Positions 33,276 through 45,305 of a stretch of DNA of 64,000 nucleotides are shown piece by piece. Below the pieces are notes generated by a model. It made no database searches and had not been told where the DNA came from. It was given only the letters and a program-made list of their open reading frames with translations. The position numbers were made by a program, and so were the translations under genes. This DNA is from Podospora bellae-mahoneyi (Eukaryota > Ascomycota > Sordariomycetes > Sordariales > Podosporaceae), in NCBI RefSeq assembly GCF_035222275.1, contig NC_085881.1:1860001-1924000 (forward strand), read 5' to 3'. The stretch's first letter is position 1, and each line of letters opens with the position of its first letter.

Positions 33276-35499
33276 CGTTGAAGCTGGGGCGTTCCAATAT
33301 TAAAATAAAAACCAAAGCAAAGCAAGTTGAATTGCCCAAAACAAAAACACCTCCAAAAAAAAAAAAAGAAGTTACGGTTGCATATATGTAACAAGACACA
33401 AGCACAACTTGTAAAACGAGAGCACGAAATTAATAAAAAGTCAAGACCAAGAGTCGTCAACTTGCCTGAGGAGTGGGTGAGTGTCTGGAAATAAAAAGGA
33501 GACACCAACCTGTCCCTATTTAAAGCCATAGCACCATGCACTCCGCATTTTCATTCTCCAACCATCCGGGACGGAAGCTAAAAACCAAGGCCCATCAGTC
33601 TAGTCTCCTCGTTCTCCAGAAATACAATGCAGTGACTCAATTTTCCGGGACTCCCCCTGGCCTTCCTGTTCAAGCATGGAAGCAAAGCTGGTAAGCGGTC
33701 CCGGTTGCCCCTAGCCAGGAAGAAATTTCATTGCTATCACGGGACAATGTAGTATCGTAACGTCTGAGCACCGGAAACAAGCCGTCTCCTCTGCTGCTTG
33801 GTCCCGGTCCGATGACGGCTACACTCCCCGCCGGCCGGTGGTGCCCTTCCGCCGACCAGGGGCCATTAGCAGTCTGGGCGGTCGTGGGAGGTGGGGTCTT
33901 GAAGGAACCGCATCCCCGGAATCACCTAGCAGGAGGGAAGTTCCACAGGTTCAAGGTGAGATGATTCGTGGAACGTGGGATGGGAACAAGGACTCGGGCA
34001 GACAGGGTGCGGTACCCCCAGAGATCAAAGATCGAGTCCAGCCACGAAACTCGAGACGGGTCTCGAGTCACTCCAACGTGTGTTGGCATCGGGCGTTCCT
34101 GAGCTTGTGGACTCGCATGTTACTAGGCTGCTAGCGAATTAAAAAATGTTCTACGAATACGAACGTAGCGGTCACAGAGTTGAAGGAAGCCGCGGCATAT
34201 GGGTCAACTTATCCGGAATTAGTCCTGTTGCTTTCCGTTAGTCATGACGATCATCCTGTGGGTTGGGTGACCATGGCCTCGAACTCGACCTTGGCGTTTT
34301 CTGGAACTCAATGCAAGTTTGGGACCTAGCGGCTGCTGAAACTGCCCAACCTCCAACGGTAATTGGCGTCTCGATCTGAGCCCACCAGGTGGATGATGTT
34401 CAAGGCTGAAGTTGATAAACAGCCCGATTTGGAAGGTTTTCAGAGTGCACTTACACCAGAAAAGTGGGTATCTCTGGTCCGAAGTAAACCATCTGAGGTC
34501 CATTGGCAGCGCGAGCTTCATCAAAGGATGAAAAGGTCCTGTGTTTGTTTGGTGTTGAGGTTGTAGGTAGACCCACGAGCCCTGGGTCTGTTGCGTCATC
34601 AGACCACAGGGGAGCTATTAGAGCCACAACGAAGGAGCGGTGAAAGATGTATGGATGGGACGAATTTCGATGCTTGATGATGTCCTTCTTCAATCTTCTC
34701 AGGACCTTGAGGCTAGAAACCCGTAGCAGAGTCAGCGAAGAGTTCACAGTGAGAAACGCACAATATTTCCCCAGTCATGTGCAGAACCAGCCAAGTTTCC
34801 CATATTGCAGATAAATCCCCGGCAGGCTGTTCCTCTTTGCGCTTCCGATTGGCCCCAAGTCTGCGCAAATGGTCACCTGCCATCCTGATATCACCCAATA
34901 TTCGGCGTAAACCTGGCTGGCCGACCGGCATGCCATCGGAGGGGCACCAAGCGTGCTGCTCTCGAACTCCGATATCGTTCCGCTTCAGCGCTTTAGCCAT
35001 CAGAGAATCTCTTCGATGTTCCGTGTCTTCAAGGGCGTATCACTGGGTTCGACAGACCGCCAGTTGCGTGAGCAATGACATTACACCAATCCCCCGCCAA
35101 ACTGTCTCGATCAATCCAGGCCACCCTTCCAGAACTCCAGTCCAAGGCTCCTGTGCAGCAAATGAATAGTCATGACTCATGGGAGGTGCCAAAAATGCAA
35201 GGTAAATATAATCTGTATGTCTTGTTCCTAAACGGGTTAAATAATCCGACCACCAAACCGTCACCCTCCATCTCACTCAACTCCCTCAAACGCCAAACCC
35301 AGCCAGGTATCATATGCAAAAAGACCACGACACCGCTATTACGATGCGTTCCCACGTTGCTGCCACAGCCATAAAACCCCAAAACGCAGTCATCTTCTGA
35401 CTCCGTGATTGCGCCTTTGTATATCGACCACATCCAAGATAGAGGGGTAAAAAACGGGGTTGAAAGGGGTATCTCATCCAAGTCGGAAACCATGCAGAG
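33276..35499. other. 2.2-kb intergenic region
   Basis: Holds the promoter of the MFS gene, with an A-run around 33354-33367. The remainder has no supported gene. Small frames on both strands are not backed by family motifs or splice chains. Confidence 0.5.
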
Positions 35500-36881
35500 C
35501 TATGAAACAATAGAAAGAAGTCGGTTGTAAAGCCTCAAAACGAGGTTGATCAGTAGAGCGACAATGCCGACCACGGCATAAATCTGGAGGAACTCAAACT
35601 TGTAACGAGTGCGAACCTCGGTCTCGAGAAAGCCTTCCTGGTTCTTGTTGGCAGCGGTGGGCGGGCTCGCAGGGAAACGACCAGTGGAGATGTACTGCTC
35701 CATCAAAACATCCTTCTCATACCACCGCTCCCGGAGCCACACATCGAACTTTTCGGCGCTGTCCAGGGGAATATCCGCAATACGGAATCGACGCCAGTAG
35801 AGGTTAACTGACTTTGGAGGTTGGCCGCGGAAGTAGGTACCTGAGAGAGTAAAAAGCTGCTCGCCGAACTTCCCACGACTATGACAAAGTGACCTGTCAG
35901 AGACACATCACACTCTCCACATAAGGGCAATGGAAACTTACGGTACACCTTCGTATGCCACAGTGCAATCGTATACATACTCCACAGTGCCCTTAAGTTC
36001 GTTCAGGCAAAAGAAACTACCAGTGCTTCTCGGGAGAAGCATGTGCTCCGGGTCCTTGACTCCAATTTTCTCGGCCCACTTCGCAGACTTGTTCCTTCCA
36101 TTTTGCGATGCGTTTGTGCCTTCGGGGAAGAGCAGGAGCCACATTGGGTTTAGGTATTTCGTGCCATCGGGGGTTGTGTTGTATGTTTTGAGCTTGCCGA
36201 GACGGTGGGCCAGGCGTGGCTGGTCAACAGCCATCTTCCGGGACATAAAGATGAAGCCATAGAAAACCATGCCAAGTCCTGCGATAGGAATGTATTTGAG
36301 TGATTCCTTCAAGATGATGTAGACATAGCCATGCATCTGAGGGCTATTAGCGTACCCGATCCACCACAGATATAGCCAGTCAGTGTAGATCTGTGCGTTG
36401 CGGTTAGTCAGTCTGGCAACAGCGCAACAGGAAAAGACACTCTACCTGATGGTTGGCAATCATCACCATGCGCTCTGGAAACGAAAACTCAACCCTGCCA
36501 TCCTTCGTTTTCTTGATCTGATCTGCCACCGAGGCATCCCCGCTTATGCGTATGGTGGTGGGGCCCCACCAGTTTGTGGAAGTTGTGATCAGCAGCCCAA
36601 AAGACTGTTTCGTCAAAGCCATATAGGAGTAGTAGATATCGTGGTCAACGTAGTACAGCGGCGAGCCGATCAATTGTGTAAGATGGATACTGCAAAGACC
36701 TTAGTTAACGACGAGCTGGAGGAAGGAGATGAAGTGACGAGACCTACGCAATACAGCCAGCCATAAAATAGACGAAGAATGAGAAGCCTCTCAAGAACTG
36801 GACCAATTTCCCGTGCTTTTCCTTTCCAGACGGATGGGCTGGAGCAACGGCCGAGCCCGCCGCTTTGGTATTAACCGTCAT
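35500..36881 (-). CDS. lysophospholipid acyltransferase (PlsC/LPLAT, LCLAT/CST26-like)
   Basis: Exons 36881-36748, 36689-36446, 36390-35942 and 35878-35500 sum to 1206 nt, 401 aa. It transfers an acyl chain from acyl-CoA to a lysophospholipid. Motif 1 is H-x4-D at His125/Asp130 (NHQIYTDW), interrupted by an intron right after NHQ. Motif 3 is FPEGTN at 214-219. Two hydrophobic segments lie in the first 60 residues and one close to the C-terminus (LQIYAVVGIVALLINLVL), consistent with an ER membrane protein. Layout fits the yeast Cst26/Psi1 and animal lysocardiolipin/LPI acyltransferase branch better than the shorter Slc1 type. Lysophosphatidylinositol remodelling is therefore the best guess. 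Confidence 0.9.
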
Positions 36882-37911
36882 TGCTAGGTCCCGCGACGGC
36901 GGGCGAGTTACAACAATGTGTTGGACTTATCGGCGGTGCGGAGCGCGGAGAGGAGCTGGAATACGCTGAGATGGCAGTTTTCTCGAAGCTATTTTATGGG
37001 TGAGGCTTGTGCGAGGCAGCAACAGGTGCGAAGGTTTACGATCGTGGGAGGGTAAACGTAAAGGCAAGGTTGACGGCAAGGCGGGCAGGTGATAAGCGAT
37101 ACGAGGGAGCTGATGCGGGAGACGGTTAGGTCAGGCTGGCGAGCTGTCGAAGCCACCGTTGTTGTTGGGCTAATAAGGTGGTTAGTCGTAGCTCATGAGG
37201 CGCGGCCGGATGCAGTGCGTGCGGCGTGAAGGTTTCCCGAGACTCCGACCCAACTGGCTGACATGGAAGTCTACCTGTCGAACAGCTTTTCGCTCAGTTG
37301 GGCTTGAAGACATCGTCAAAGGGCCGAGGTGTTGAGATCGGAGCACACGGGATTCCCCGTCCTTGATGAAACATTGCAACTCCATTCAGGGTGCCTATCC
37401 GAGGCTGCCATAGGTGTCGTCATGTGTGCACGCGCATCCCACCTCGTTTGTGGCTCTGAATTCCGTCCAGGCTCCAGCAGCTTGGATGCAGTCGCCCTGC
37501 CAGCCCACAACCAGCAACCTACACTAGGCGAGCTGGGCACCTGCCTGCGGGTGGAAGATCAGTAAATGCCGGCTCCGACCCGAGGAGACAGTAGCTTGGT
37601 TGGAGCTAGGACCAACGGCCAAGCCGCCAGCGGGGCCACCGGCAATTCTGACGTTTTCCATTGGTTGAAGATAGTGTAGCCCCATAGTATCCTTATCGAT
37701 ACGGATAACGATGTCATCCTCCCGGTCCAAGTGCTCCCCAAAGAACCGAAGTTCTTCATGGACCCTGAGTGCATGAACGAGTGCTCAAAGCCGCCGACAT
37801 ACACCCACTAGCTTTGGCCATTCCCTCTGTCGACTCTAAACTCGTCTTCGGGTAACAAGATTTCCCAAAGCCACAGCGCAGCTGGTTAGTCGGCCAGTCG
37901 AACATGTCACC
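36882..37911. other. 1-kb divergent promoter region
   Basis: Lies between the acyltransferase (minus) and NAD kinase (plus) starts. No supported gene, RNA or repeat was seen. Confidence 0.5.
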
Positions 37912-39375
37912 ATGTCGAGGTTGTGTTGCCCTGCTCAAGCCTTCGCCTTGCTAAACACAACCAGCAAGGTGACCAATATCACCCGATGCAGACTTAAACT
38001 TGCAGCCCAACCATGGCGGGCCTTTTCCGTCTCAACAAACCGGAGGAAGATTCTTGACGTCTCAACCTTGAGTAATCGCATTGTCCCTCACTACCAGCAA
38101 ACGAAGACGGCGTCGCTCCTCGCCCTGCACTGGCCGGAGCCACCACGCAACATCCTTCTCATGCCCAAGTTGCACGCTCCTCACGTTACCGTCTCGGCCG
38201 TCGAATTCGCAAAGCACATCCACAACAATTACCCCGGGCTCAACCTCGTCTTCGAGAGCCATGTTGCTCACACCATACACAAAGACTTGCCATTCCCCAT
38301 ATATTCGGCCGCTCCTGCTGATGCTACAGCACTGTATGCCGACAAAATCGACCTGGTTACCACTATGGGTGGTGACGGCACCATCCTACGCGCCGCAAGT
38401 CTCTTTTCAAGCCACTTCGGTGTGCCACCAATCCTGGCTTTCAGTATGGGCACCCTTGGGTTTCTCGGCGAGTGGAAGTTTGACGAATATAAACGAGCTT
38501 TTCGAGAATGCTATATGAGCGGTTGCAGCGTCTCAACCGAGGATCTTGGGGATCCTCATACCCGAACAGCTACCACCAGGGCCATCGATGGTCTGCCAGA
38601 CCCCGAGGGCTGGGATAGTGTACGGGGGAATGGAAAATGCATGGGCTTGAACCGTACCTCCAAGATCCTCCTCCGAAACCGACTACGAGTTGGCATCTAC
38701 GACAGCGAAGGCCGCAACATCAACGAACACATACTACCTACATCCACAGCTGAACCATCCTTGGGTCTCGAGGGCGAACCAGTCTTTACTGCGCAGTCTT
38801 CCACGGCTGGTGCAGCAGGAGGTAGGGGCGGCAGCTCACCATATTTGCACGCTATCAACGAAGTCTCGATCGATCGTGGATCGCATCCTCATCTCGCCAT
38901 CATTGATATATTTGTCAACGGCCATTTCCTTACCGAAGCTGTAGCAGACGGTATCCTTATTAGCACCCCTACAGGATCGACAGCATACTCTCTCTCGGCC
39001 GGCGGCTCGATTGTTCATCCTCTTGTGAAATCCCTTCTTATCACACCTATTAGCCCGCGAAGCTTGAGTTTCCGCCCTTTGGTCTTGCCACTGCATACCA
39101 AAGTGGTGTTGAGACTCAGCAAGCGGAACCGAGGCAGAGAGTTGCCGGTCTCGATCGATGGGAAACGACGCCTAGGGGTGACGATTGGCATGGAGGTCCG
39201 AGTGGAAGGGGAGAAGCTGGAGAGAACCGAGGATGGGTGGAAGGGTGGTGTTCCTTGCGTGATTAGAGCATCGAACAAAAACGACTCGGAAGGGTTCGGA
39301 GAGGACGATGACTCATGGGTTGGAGGGTTGAATGGGCTGTTGAAGTTCAATTATCCTTTCGGCTCAGGCTCCTAG
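37912..39375 (+). CDS. NAD(H) kinase, probably mitochondrial (Pos5-like)
   Basis: Single exon, 487 aa, starting at the ATG at 37912. It phosphorylates NAD(H) with ATP to make NADP(H). Key motifs are GGDGT at 153-157 (catalytic Asp and nucleotide loop), the NE pair in AINEVSIDRGSHP, and the glycine-rich TPTGSTAYSLSAGGSI that binds NAD. The first ~45 residues are basic, Ser/Thr-rich and without acidic residues (ending WRAFSVSTNRR), as expected for a mitochondrial targeting peptide. That makes the yeast Pos5 branch likelier than the cytosolic Utr1/Yef1 type. A low-complexity insert rich in Gly/Ser (around residue 300) precedes the NE motif. tRNA-Ser follows 291 bp downstream on the opposite strand. 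Confidence 0.93.
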   Translation: MSRLCCPAQAFALLNTTSKVTNITRCRLKLAAQPWRAFSVSTNRRKILDVSTLSNRIVPHYQQTKTASLLALHWPEPPRNILLMPKLHAPHVTVSAVEFAKHIHNNYPGLNLVFESHVAHTIHKDLPFPIYSAAPADATALYADKIDLVTTMGGDGTILRAASLFSSHFGVPPILAFSMGTLGFLGEWKFDEYKRAFRECYMSGCSVSTEDLGDPHTRTATTRAIDGLPDPEGWDSVRGNGKCMGLNRTSKILLRNRLRVGIYDSEGRNINEHILPTSTAEPSLGLEGEPVFTAQSSTAGAAGGRGGSSPYLHAINEVSIDRGSHPHLAIIDIFVNGHFLTEAVADGILISTPTGSTAYSLSAGGSIVHPLVKSLLITPISPRSLSFRPLVLPLHTKVVLRLSKRNRGRELPVSIDGKRRLGVTIGMEVRVEGEKLERTEDGWKGGVPCVIRASNKNDSEGFGEDDDSWVGGLNGLLKFNYPFGSGS

Positions 39376-39636
39376 CCTTGTTGGAAGGAGCTTAACATTT
39401 CGAGGATTGTACGTGTGTATGTTGTACGACAAAAGCGAGCATGTCATTTGGGTAGGGATAGGGATGGCGAGCGGTATACGGGACCGGGTCGGCGCGCTTT
39501 GTATTGTCATTTCCTTTGCATTTAGGGGCTTTGCATGGCATTTGATATGAACACTTTTGATACCCTTCAATGATAATATCTCTACTGTCTACACTCCTTT
39601 TTTCTCCTGCACTGGTTAATCACCCAAATTCCCCCC

Positions 39637-39643
39637 AAAAAAA
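39637..39643 (-). terminator. RNA polymerase III T-run terminator of tRNA-Ser
   Basis: Seven A on the plus strand, read as seven T on the minus strand, begin about 23 bp past the tRNA 3' end. T-runs of four or more end Pol III transcripts. Confidence 0.7.
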
Positions 39644-39666
39644 TATAAGGACCAACAAAAGATATC

Positions 39667-39774
39667 GTCGCCTGCAGGATTCGAACCTACGCTCCCGAGG
39701 GAACGCCCTATGCAGCTGTATGGATAGATTCCATACTTAGCAGGGGCGCGCGTTAACCACTCCGCCAAAGCGAC
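39667..39774 (-). tRNA. tRNA-Ser (anticodon GCU) with intron
   Basis: Read on the minus strand, the acceptor arms GTCGCTT and AGGCGAC pair (one G-T). A D-arm with GGCGGAGTGGTTAACGC (A box) and the T-arm GGTTCGAATCC (B box) are present. The anticodon stem CGCCC/GGGCG encloses a loop CTGCTA-A, giving anticodon GCT. The loop is interrupted one base 3' of the anticodon by an intron of about 28 nt, the canonical position. A long variable arm (TCCCTCGGGAG) confirms the serine class. It decodes AGC/AGU. Confidence 0.93.
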
Positions 39775-40210
39775 TTATTTTCTTGTTGAATGATGAGTCG
39801 ATCTATGAATTCATGAAGGATGGTCCACAGCTGGGGTGGACACCGTCAACGTGGCTGCGTGTAAGTTGTGGTAATGGACAAACAGCCGAAGCGATTGGCA
39901 GGGACAATGTCACCAAATTGTTTGGCAGTCACCCCGCCCCGGATTATCGCCATTTGGATCCGGAGACTCGCTCCAAGACGAAAAGGAGAGCTTGGTCCAA
40001 GTGCGAGGTCGTCAGGTTAGGCGTACGGCACAGCGCCGAATGGTTGGCTTGCCGTTGCATTGGTCATCGCCGGCCGAATTTACCTCCGTCCATCTCCGGC
40101 CATGCCCGGCAGGGGTCCTAACTTATAAGCTGCATCTGCCGCGTTCACAAGATGATGCAAAATAGCACTTCAATTGAGAGACAAAAACAAACTTAAATTC
40201 TTCCCTCAAA

Positions 40211-41088
40211 ATGGCCACCCCTATAACCCTCAACCGTAACTTCCCTCCCACCCCTAACCACGTCTGGTCCCCCTTCGTCAACAAACTCGAGCTCCGCCTC
40301 CGCCTTTCCTCCATCCCCTACACCACCGCCTCCGGCTCTCTACCCCAATCCCCCAACCGGAAAATACCCTACATGTCCTACCAGCCCTCCCCAAACCACA
40401 TCCCCGAACTCCTAGGCGACTCAACCCTTATCACTAAGCGGCTCATATCCGACCACCTCCTCCCCGACCTCAACTCTGCCCTTTCCCCGGCAGAAAAAGC
40501 CCTTGACCTGTCCATTAGAGCACTACTGGAAGATAAACTCCAGTTCTTCAACACCCGCGAGCAATGGGTCGACAACTACTACCCCATGAGAGAAGGAATT
40601 CTCGGTCAGGGAGGAGCGGGTCTGCCATGGGTGATGCAATGGCTTATAGGGGGGAAGATTTACAAGGATATCATCCGGACGCTCTATGGGCAGGGGACAG
40701 GGAGGTACTCTTCTGACGAAGTAAGGGTGTTGAAGGAGGAAGTGTGGGAAGCTATAAATGCTTTTGTTATGGAGGGGAGGAATAAAACTCTAGCCCGGAG
40801 GAGGGGGAAAGGGGATAATAGTGACGATAAGCCGTTTTGGGTCTTGGGAGGGGAGGGGCCCACGGAAGCGGATTGCACTTTGTATGGCATGGTTGCGGGG
40901 AGGTTGATGTGTAGCAGGTGAGTTTCGTTCTGTGTCATTGAACTGGATGGATATGGCTGACGGCAATATGCAGCGCTGCTCCTGAGACGGGGAGGTTGGT
41001 GAGGGGTTATCCTGCGTTGGTGGAGTACGCGAGGAGGATTCATGATCGATACTTTGAGGAGTATGATCTTTGGGAGGAAGAAATCTAG
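40211..41088 (+). CDS. GST/thioredoxin-fold protein (FAXC/metaxin-like)
   Basis: Exons 40211-40917 and 40974-41088 sum to 822 nt, 273 aa, with ATG at 40211. The N-terminal part (FVNKLELRLRLSSIPYTT, then IPYMSY and LGDSTLITKRL) reads like a thioredoxin-fold glutathione-S-transferase N-domain of the 'failed axon connections'/metaxin group. The C-terminal half has an all-alpha GST_C-like stretch with TEADCTLYGMVAGRL and a final EYARRIHDRYFEEYDLW. There is no signal peptide or membrane segment. The enzymatic role is unproven and a detoxification transferase is only one option. The gene sits between two tRNA genes transcribed towards it and away from it on the opposite strand. Confidence 0.75.
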
Positions 41089-41159
41089 GTTTGTCAGATA
41101 CAATGAGGGTAAAAGGAGAATATATGGTAATGGAGTTGGAAAAAGAAACAAAAGGGAAT

Positions 41160-41251
41160 GCCCAATAACAGGATTGAACTGTTGACCTTCGCATTACTTG
41201 GTACTGTTTCCAGTATTAGTACGACGCTCTAACCAGCTGAGCTAATCGGGC
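41160..41251 (-). tRNA. tRNA-Ile (anticodon AAU) with intron
   Basis: On the minus strand, GCCCGAT and ATTGGGC form the acceptor. TTAGCTCAGCTGGTTAGAGC (A box) and AGTTCAATCCT (B box) are present. The stem TCGTA/TGCGA closes a loop CTAATA-A, giving anticodon AAT, read as inosine at the wobble position. A 19-nt intron (starting CTGGAAAC) sits one base after the anticodon. Removing it leaves 73 nt, a normal tRNA body. T-rich tracts follow within about 20 bp downstream on the minus strand. Confidence 0.92.
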
Positions 41252-41423
41252 TACTGATTTGAGATATTTTCCTTAAGGAAAATAGTGCACATGAGCAATA
41301 GTCGACACAGGAGCTGCGTACAACGCATAGAACACGTTTTCGTTAGGGTTGCCAACACACATGACCGTCTCATGTAACTTGGGATGCAAATAAACATACA
41401 GATTTTGTCTTGCAGTGGCCCTC

Positions 41424-42752
41424 CTATAGGTCTGCATCAAGAGCAATAACGTTGGCCGAGACAAATCCCGTAACAAACAACCGCGCCTTGCTCTTGCCGA
41501 GAGAGATGAGGACAGCAGCACTTGCGCTCCTGATCCTGCTGCTGTCATCCTCAAAGATCACCCTTGTCTCCCACTGCTGCGCCTTCACACCTGCTGAAGG
41601 CTTGGTATAGAAGACTTTGACAGGGTCCTTGCCAGCTGGGTCTCTGGAAGTCTCGGCGAGAGTAGCAGCCTTTGAGATGCCTGGCAACAAGAAACCACTG
41701 CGGTCATCCGAGGGGCTTGTGGCGAGAGGGTCCTTGAAGTAGCTGGGGTTGTCGACAACAGAGTCAACCTCGAGCGTGTCCAAAATGGTAATGTTGTAGT
41801 TTGAGCTACCCTTGGGTGGGAGCTGAGCAATGTGAAGGGTGCCGCTAGCTGCTTGTGCGATCAAGATCTCGTCTTCGGTCCGGCCGTGGCCAAGACCGTT
41901 GTTGTTGTGAACTCCGGCAAGGGCTACACTGGCACTTAGACCAGCGTCTGATGTCTTGACTGGGCTCAAGGAATCGAGCTTGATATGCACAGTGTCTGTC
42001 CACTTGGCTCCGTAATAGACATCCTCCAACATGCGCATGATGCTATGGCCGGTGTAGTAATGATCGTTCGTGGCATAGACAGAAGTCGGGCTGGTGGCAT
42101 AGACATCATTTGGCGTCCGGATCAGAGGGTGCCAAACAGACCGGATATGTCTGATCGTGTTGGTGCCGATCTTGTGGTGGAAGAGTTCGATTTGGGACCT
42201 TGCCTTTGCTTCTTCGCCTTCCGCGGTAGGGGTGGGGTCAGGAAGGTGGTTGATGGCAAAAATGTAAACGGCCTGACCAGTGGGCAATTCCGGGTCGTCG
42301 ATTACATCAATGCCGTGGGTGATGAAAGCACCGTCAAAGTTTTCGAACTTGAGCCGTCGTGATTCAAGACCCTATATAAGGACGGTCAGTTGTGTTGTGA
42401 CAAGTTGTTTGAGGTTGGAGCTCACCTTGGGATCAATCACATGGATGGAACCTCTGCTCTCGGCGGCCAGCTTGGGATTATCCAAGTTTCCAAGCGGGGG
42501 AAACCACTGAAACCGCGTACTAGGATCATCTTCGCAGGCTGTGAAGAGGAGACCGCTCGGAACATGGTGGTGAAGATCCTCGCAATGCGTTGTGTCAGGA
42601 ATAGAGGTCACTTGCTGCGTGGTGCCTATATCACCCGCAGGATAGCTTCGGAAAACGCCCAGAACAGTCACTGCACGTTGAATCAGAGGGCCTAGGGCGT
42701 AGAACTGGTAAGCGAGCAGAGCCGCAATGATAGAGTATACCGCTGACCTCAT
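41424..42752 (-). CDS. paraoxonase/arylesterase-like beta-propeller protein
   Basis: Exons 42752-42426 and 42371-41424 total 1275 nt, 424 aa. Residues 5-25 form a hydrophobic signal-anchor (VYSIIAALLAYQFYALG). The body has the six-bladed propeller pattern of serum paraoxonases and SMP-30-like lactonases. Recognisable pieces are THCEDLHHHVPSGLLFTACE (conserved acidic/metal-site entry), FITHGIDVIDDPE, and TPNDVYATSPTSVYATNDHYY with the calcium-binding Asn/Asp. Fungal members are presumed lactonases or aryl-esterases, membrane-anchored facing the ER or outside; the substrate is unknown. Its 3' end lies 173 bp from tRNA-Ile, same strand. Confidence 0.8.
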
Positions 42753-43516
42753 TGTGCCGGATTGTCAAGAAACATGAGGTTGAAGGAGAGAAAGAGACCT
42801 TTCTTCCAAGCGATTCTTGATGTTGGGCACGTCCAGTACTTCTGGCGTCATTCCACTGCCTCGGCATCATCCATGTCCACGCGGGGTAGGTCACCGAACA
42901 TCTTTGTTGGCGACTCGCAGTTGTCGGGGAACCATTTCCGGATCTTGACGAATTAAGGTCGCCATTGCCCGTTTACTTCAACGAGGGACCCAAAAGTCAA
43001 CAAACTGGAAAGCGAATCGTGGCACCTGGAAGCGAGACCTGGACTCCTCGATTGCGGGGTAGTGGAACAAGATGATGATGGCTTATGTAGGATGTTAGCG
43101 CACGGGTATGCAGTCAATATCTGTAGTGTACGGTTAGACTCCAACGACATGTGTGTGCCTCACAGTCACACAATACAAGACTGGGTATTCCAAAATCGTG
43201 ATTATTAGTCAAATGCCTTCTTTTTTTTGTTCAATCCTTTGGAATACCACAATACTCGGAGCTTATGGATCAGTCAGGGACAACATGTGGTGGCCTAAGG
43301 ATCCCTGTACTCACCACCTCTCCACCCACCGAAGCTGCCCCACCTCGGAGGCTTGGTCTTGGCAGTCGCCCCACGTTGGTTGCCCGACATTCATTCACCA
43401 CCATATCAGTTCCTCTGTTGGTGCCTCGCAGGAAAACAAATGGACATCTCTATCAGCATCGCCTCACGGATACGCCGCCAGTTCTCCTTCCTACTTGAGC
43501 TCGATCTTCACGCTAC
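42753..43516. other. 760-bp divergent promoter region
   Basis: Lies between the paraoxonase-like gene (minus) and the DUF7730-like gene (plus). No gene, RNA or repeat was recognised. Confidence 0.5.
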
Positions 43517-44485
43517 ATGGCAGACAGAATTTCTGACACCGAGGCCCCCTCGGGGATAACAGCCTCGCGTCTTTTGGACCAACTCGAGTCGCCCCTGTTT
43601 GGCAAGCTACCTGCCGAGTTGCGAGCTGTCATCTATACCGAGATCTTTGGCGGTCAACGCATCCATCTAAATTTCACAACTCACCCCATTCGCGCTGACA
43701 GGGTAGGTCTCAGGAAGCGCTGGCGCCACGCCATCTGTGAGGAGCCAGTTGCTGGCCCCTTCAGCGAGGTTACATCACGCCAGCATCACTGCTTTCTTGC
43801 CAGTCGCCGACGAGTGCTCGATATCAACCTTCTCTTCACTTGCCAGCGAGTGTAAGTCTTTGCTGTACAAACTCTGGGTCAGGTAAACTAAACTGCATGT
43901 AGATTTGAAGAAGGGATTCCCATACTGTATCAGTCCAATACCTTTCACATCGTCAACATTGGCACCGAGAGGCTTCCCTCAGATGATCTACGGAGCCTTC
44001 AAGTAAAAATACCCAAGAATTGGGGGCTCATCAGATCCTTGGAGTTCAAATGGGAAGTGAACATCTTTGATCGGAACCACCCCAGGTTTGTTCCGCATCA
44101 TTGGGGGCGTGATGGCTACGAAGCATTCTGGGACGGTCTCGCCGATATGCCATTGCTGTCTCAGCTGCGTATTTCCATCATCATGCCGCAAATCCTCATG
44201 CTCGCGTCGCCTGAGGAGCTTCGAAAGCTTTATTTTGAGCCTATAACGCGCCTCAAGCATTTACGGATATGTGAAGTGATCCTACCGAGATCGTACAGCT
44301 CGCATTTTGGCATGAGCCCGGAAGATCAGCGCCTTCCTATTGATGGAGATGGCAATTACCGCATCAGCTGGGCCACTGTTGATGATGGACGTCCACTGGC
44401 TGCTGCAGCTGCCAACCCTGCGTCCATTCAACTCCTGCGAACAGCTACTTCCCACACCCTGTCAGCACCTCCAGGCTGGTCATGA
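43517..44485 (+). CDS. DUF7730/F-box-associated-like protein of unknown function
   Basis: Exons 43517-43851 and 43903-44485 sum to 918 nt, 305 aa, ATG at 43517. An N-terminal LFGKLPAELRAVIYTEIFGG segment is the F-box-like helix common in fungal 'DUF7730' proteins. After the intron comes VFEEGIPILYQSNTFHIVN, then IRSLEFKWEVN, the usual order in that family (C-x-R-V/I-Y-x-E-x-x-P-I-L-Y-x-x-N-T-F). Such proteins are abundant in filamentous ascomycetes and may recruit ubiquitin ligase targets, but none has an assigned role. The C-terminal 40 residues (Ala-rich, then SHTLSAPPGWS) look unconserved. No targeting signal is seen. Confidence 0.7.
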
Positions 44486-45305
44486 GGATTCATCTCTGGT
44501 TTATTTGAACGGAAACTGCCGAGACCACTTCAAGACTATATATGCACTGGGTTCCCGGTGGACACTCCGTAATCCAATCACCATCTGCTTCGGCAAACCA
44601 TGATGCATCCATCATGGACTGATGTGCAAACTTCGGTGGCTCAGCCGCAACGACCCAGTCTTAGTGGAGGGTTGGAAGGAATGTGCCGCAAAAGCCACTC
44701 ATCACCTTTTTTCTACGGCCCAACCAAGACATATCCCGAAGCCAGCCAAGACATATCCCGAAGCCGACTCCCGAATCTGGTCTGGAGGAGACTTATAGAG
44801 TACTAAGGAAATATCGAACCGATGCCAGAGAGCACAATGACACAAAATCCGGAAATAATGCAGCTGTGATCTTACCCTGGTCCTACTCTGTCTTACAGGA
44901 TGATACATAAGACTCGGTGGTTGCGATGCTGCTCAGCCTTATCGCCAGCCGATGTAACCTCAACCCTCGGGCATGCTCTGAATAGGGCAAGCTCATTTAC
45001 CGAACACTTTTCTGCAGCTCCCCGGTCTCATTATGAGTGGCTGAAAATACGTCTGCATCCCGAGTCCCTGCAGAATGTGGACAACCCGGACTCAGTCTCA
45101 TTGGCCTGGCACGTCTGGCTGTGTCCAAGACAGCGGCAGCCCTGGTGCTGACTGCACAGTACGGTCTGGGCATGTTGAGGATGGTTAGCTGAGACAAAGC
45201 TAGAGTCTCTAGTAGGCATGTTTCTTCGTTCCATAAATACTGCGCCGTCACCATGGCTGGCCGGTCCATCATATCTCTTCACCCTCTACTCAACTACCAG
45301 TCAAC
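44486..45305. other. 820-bp spacer with a 22-bp tandem duplication
   Basis: Between the DUF7730-like gene and the lipoxygenase. A 20-bp sequence (CCAAGACATATCCCGAAGCC) occurs at 44724-44743 and again at 44746-44765. The rest probably holds the lipoxygenase promoter. No gene is supported. Confidence 0.6.
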
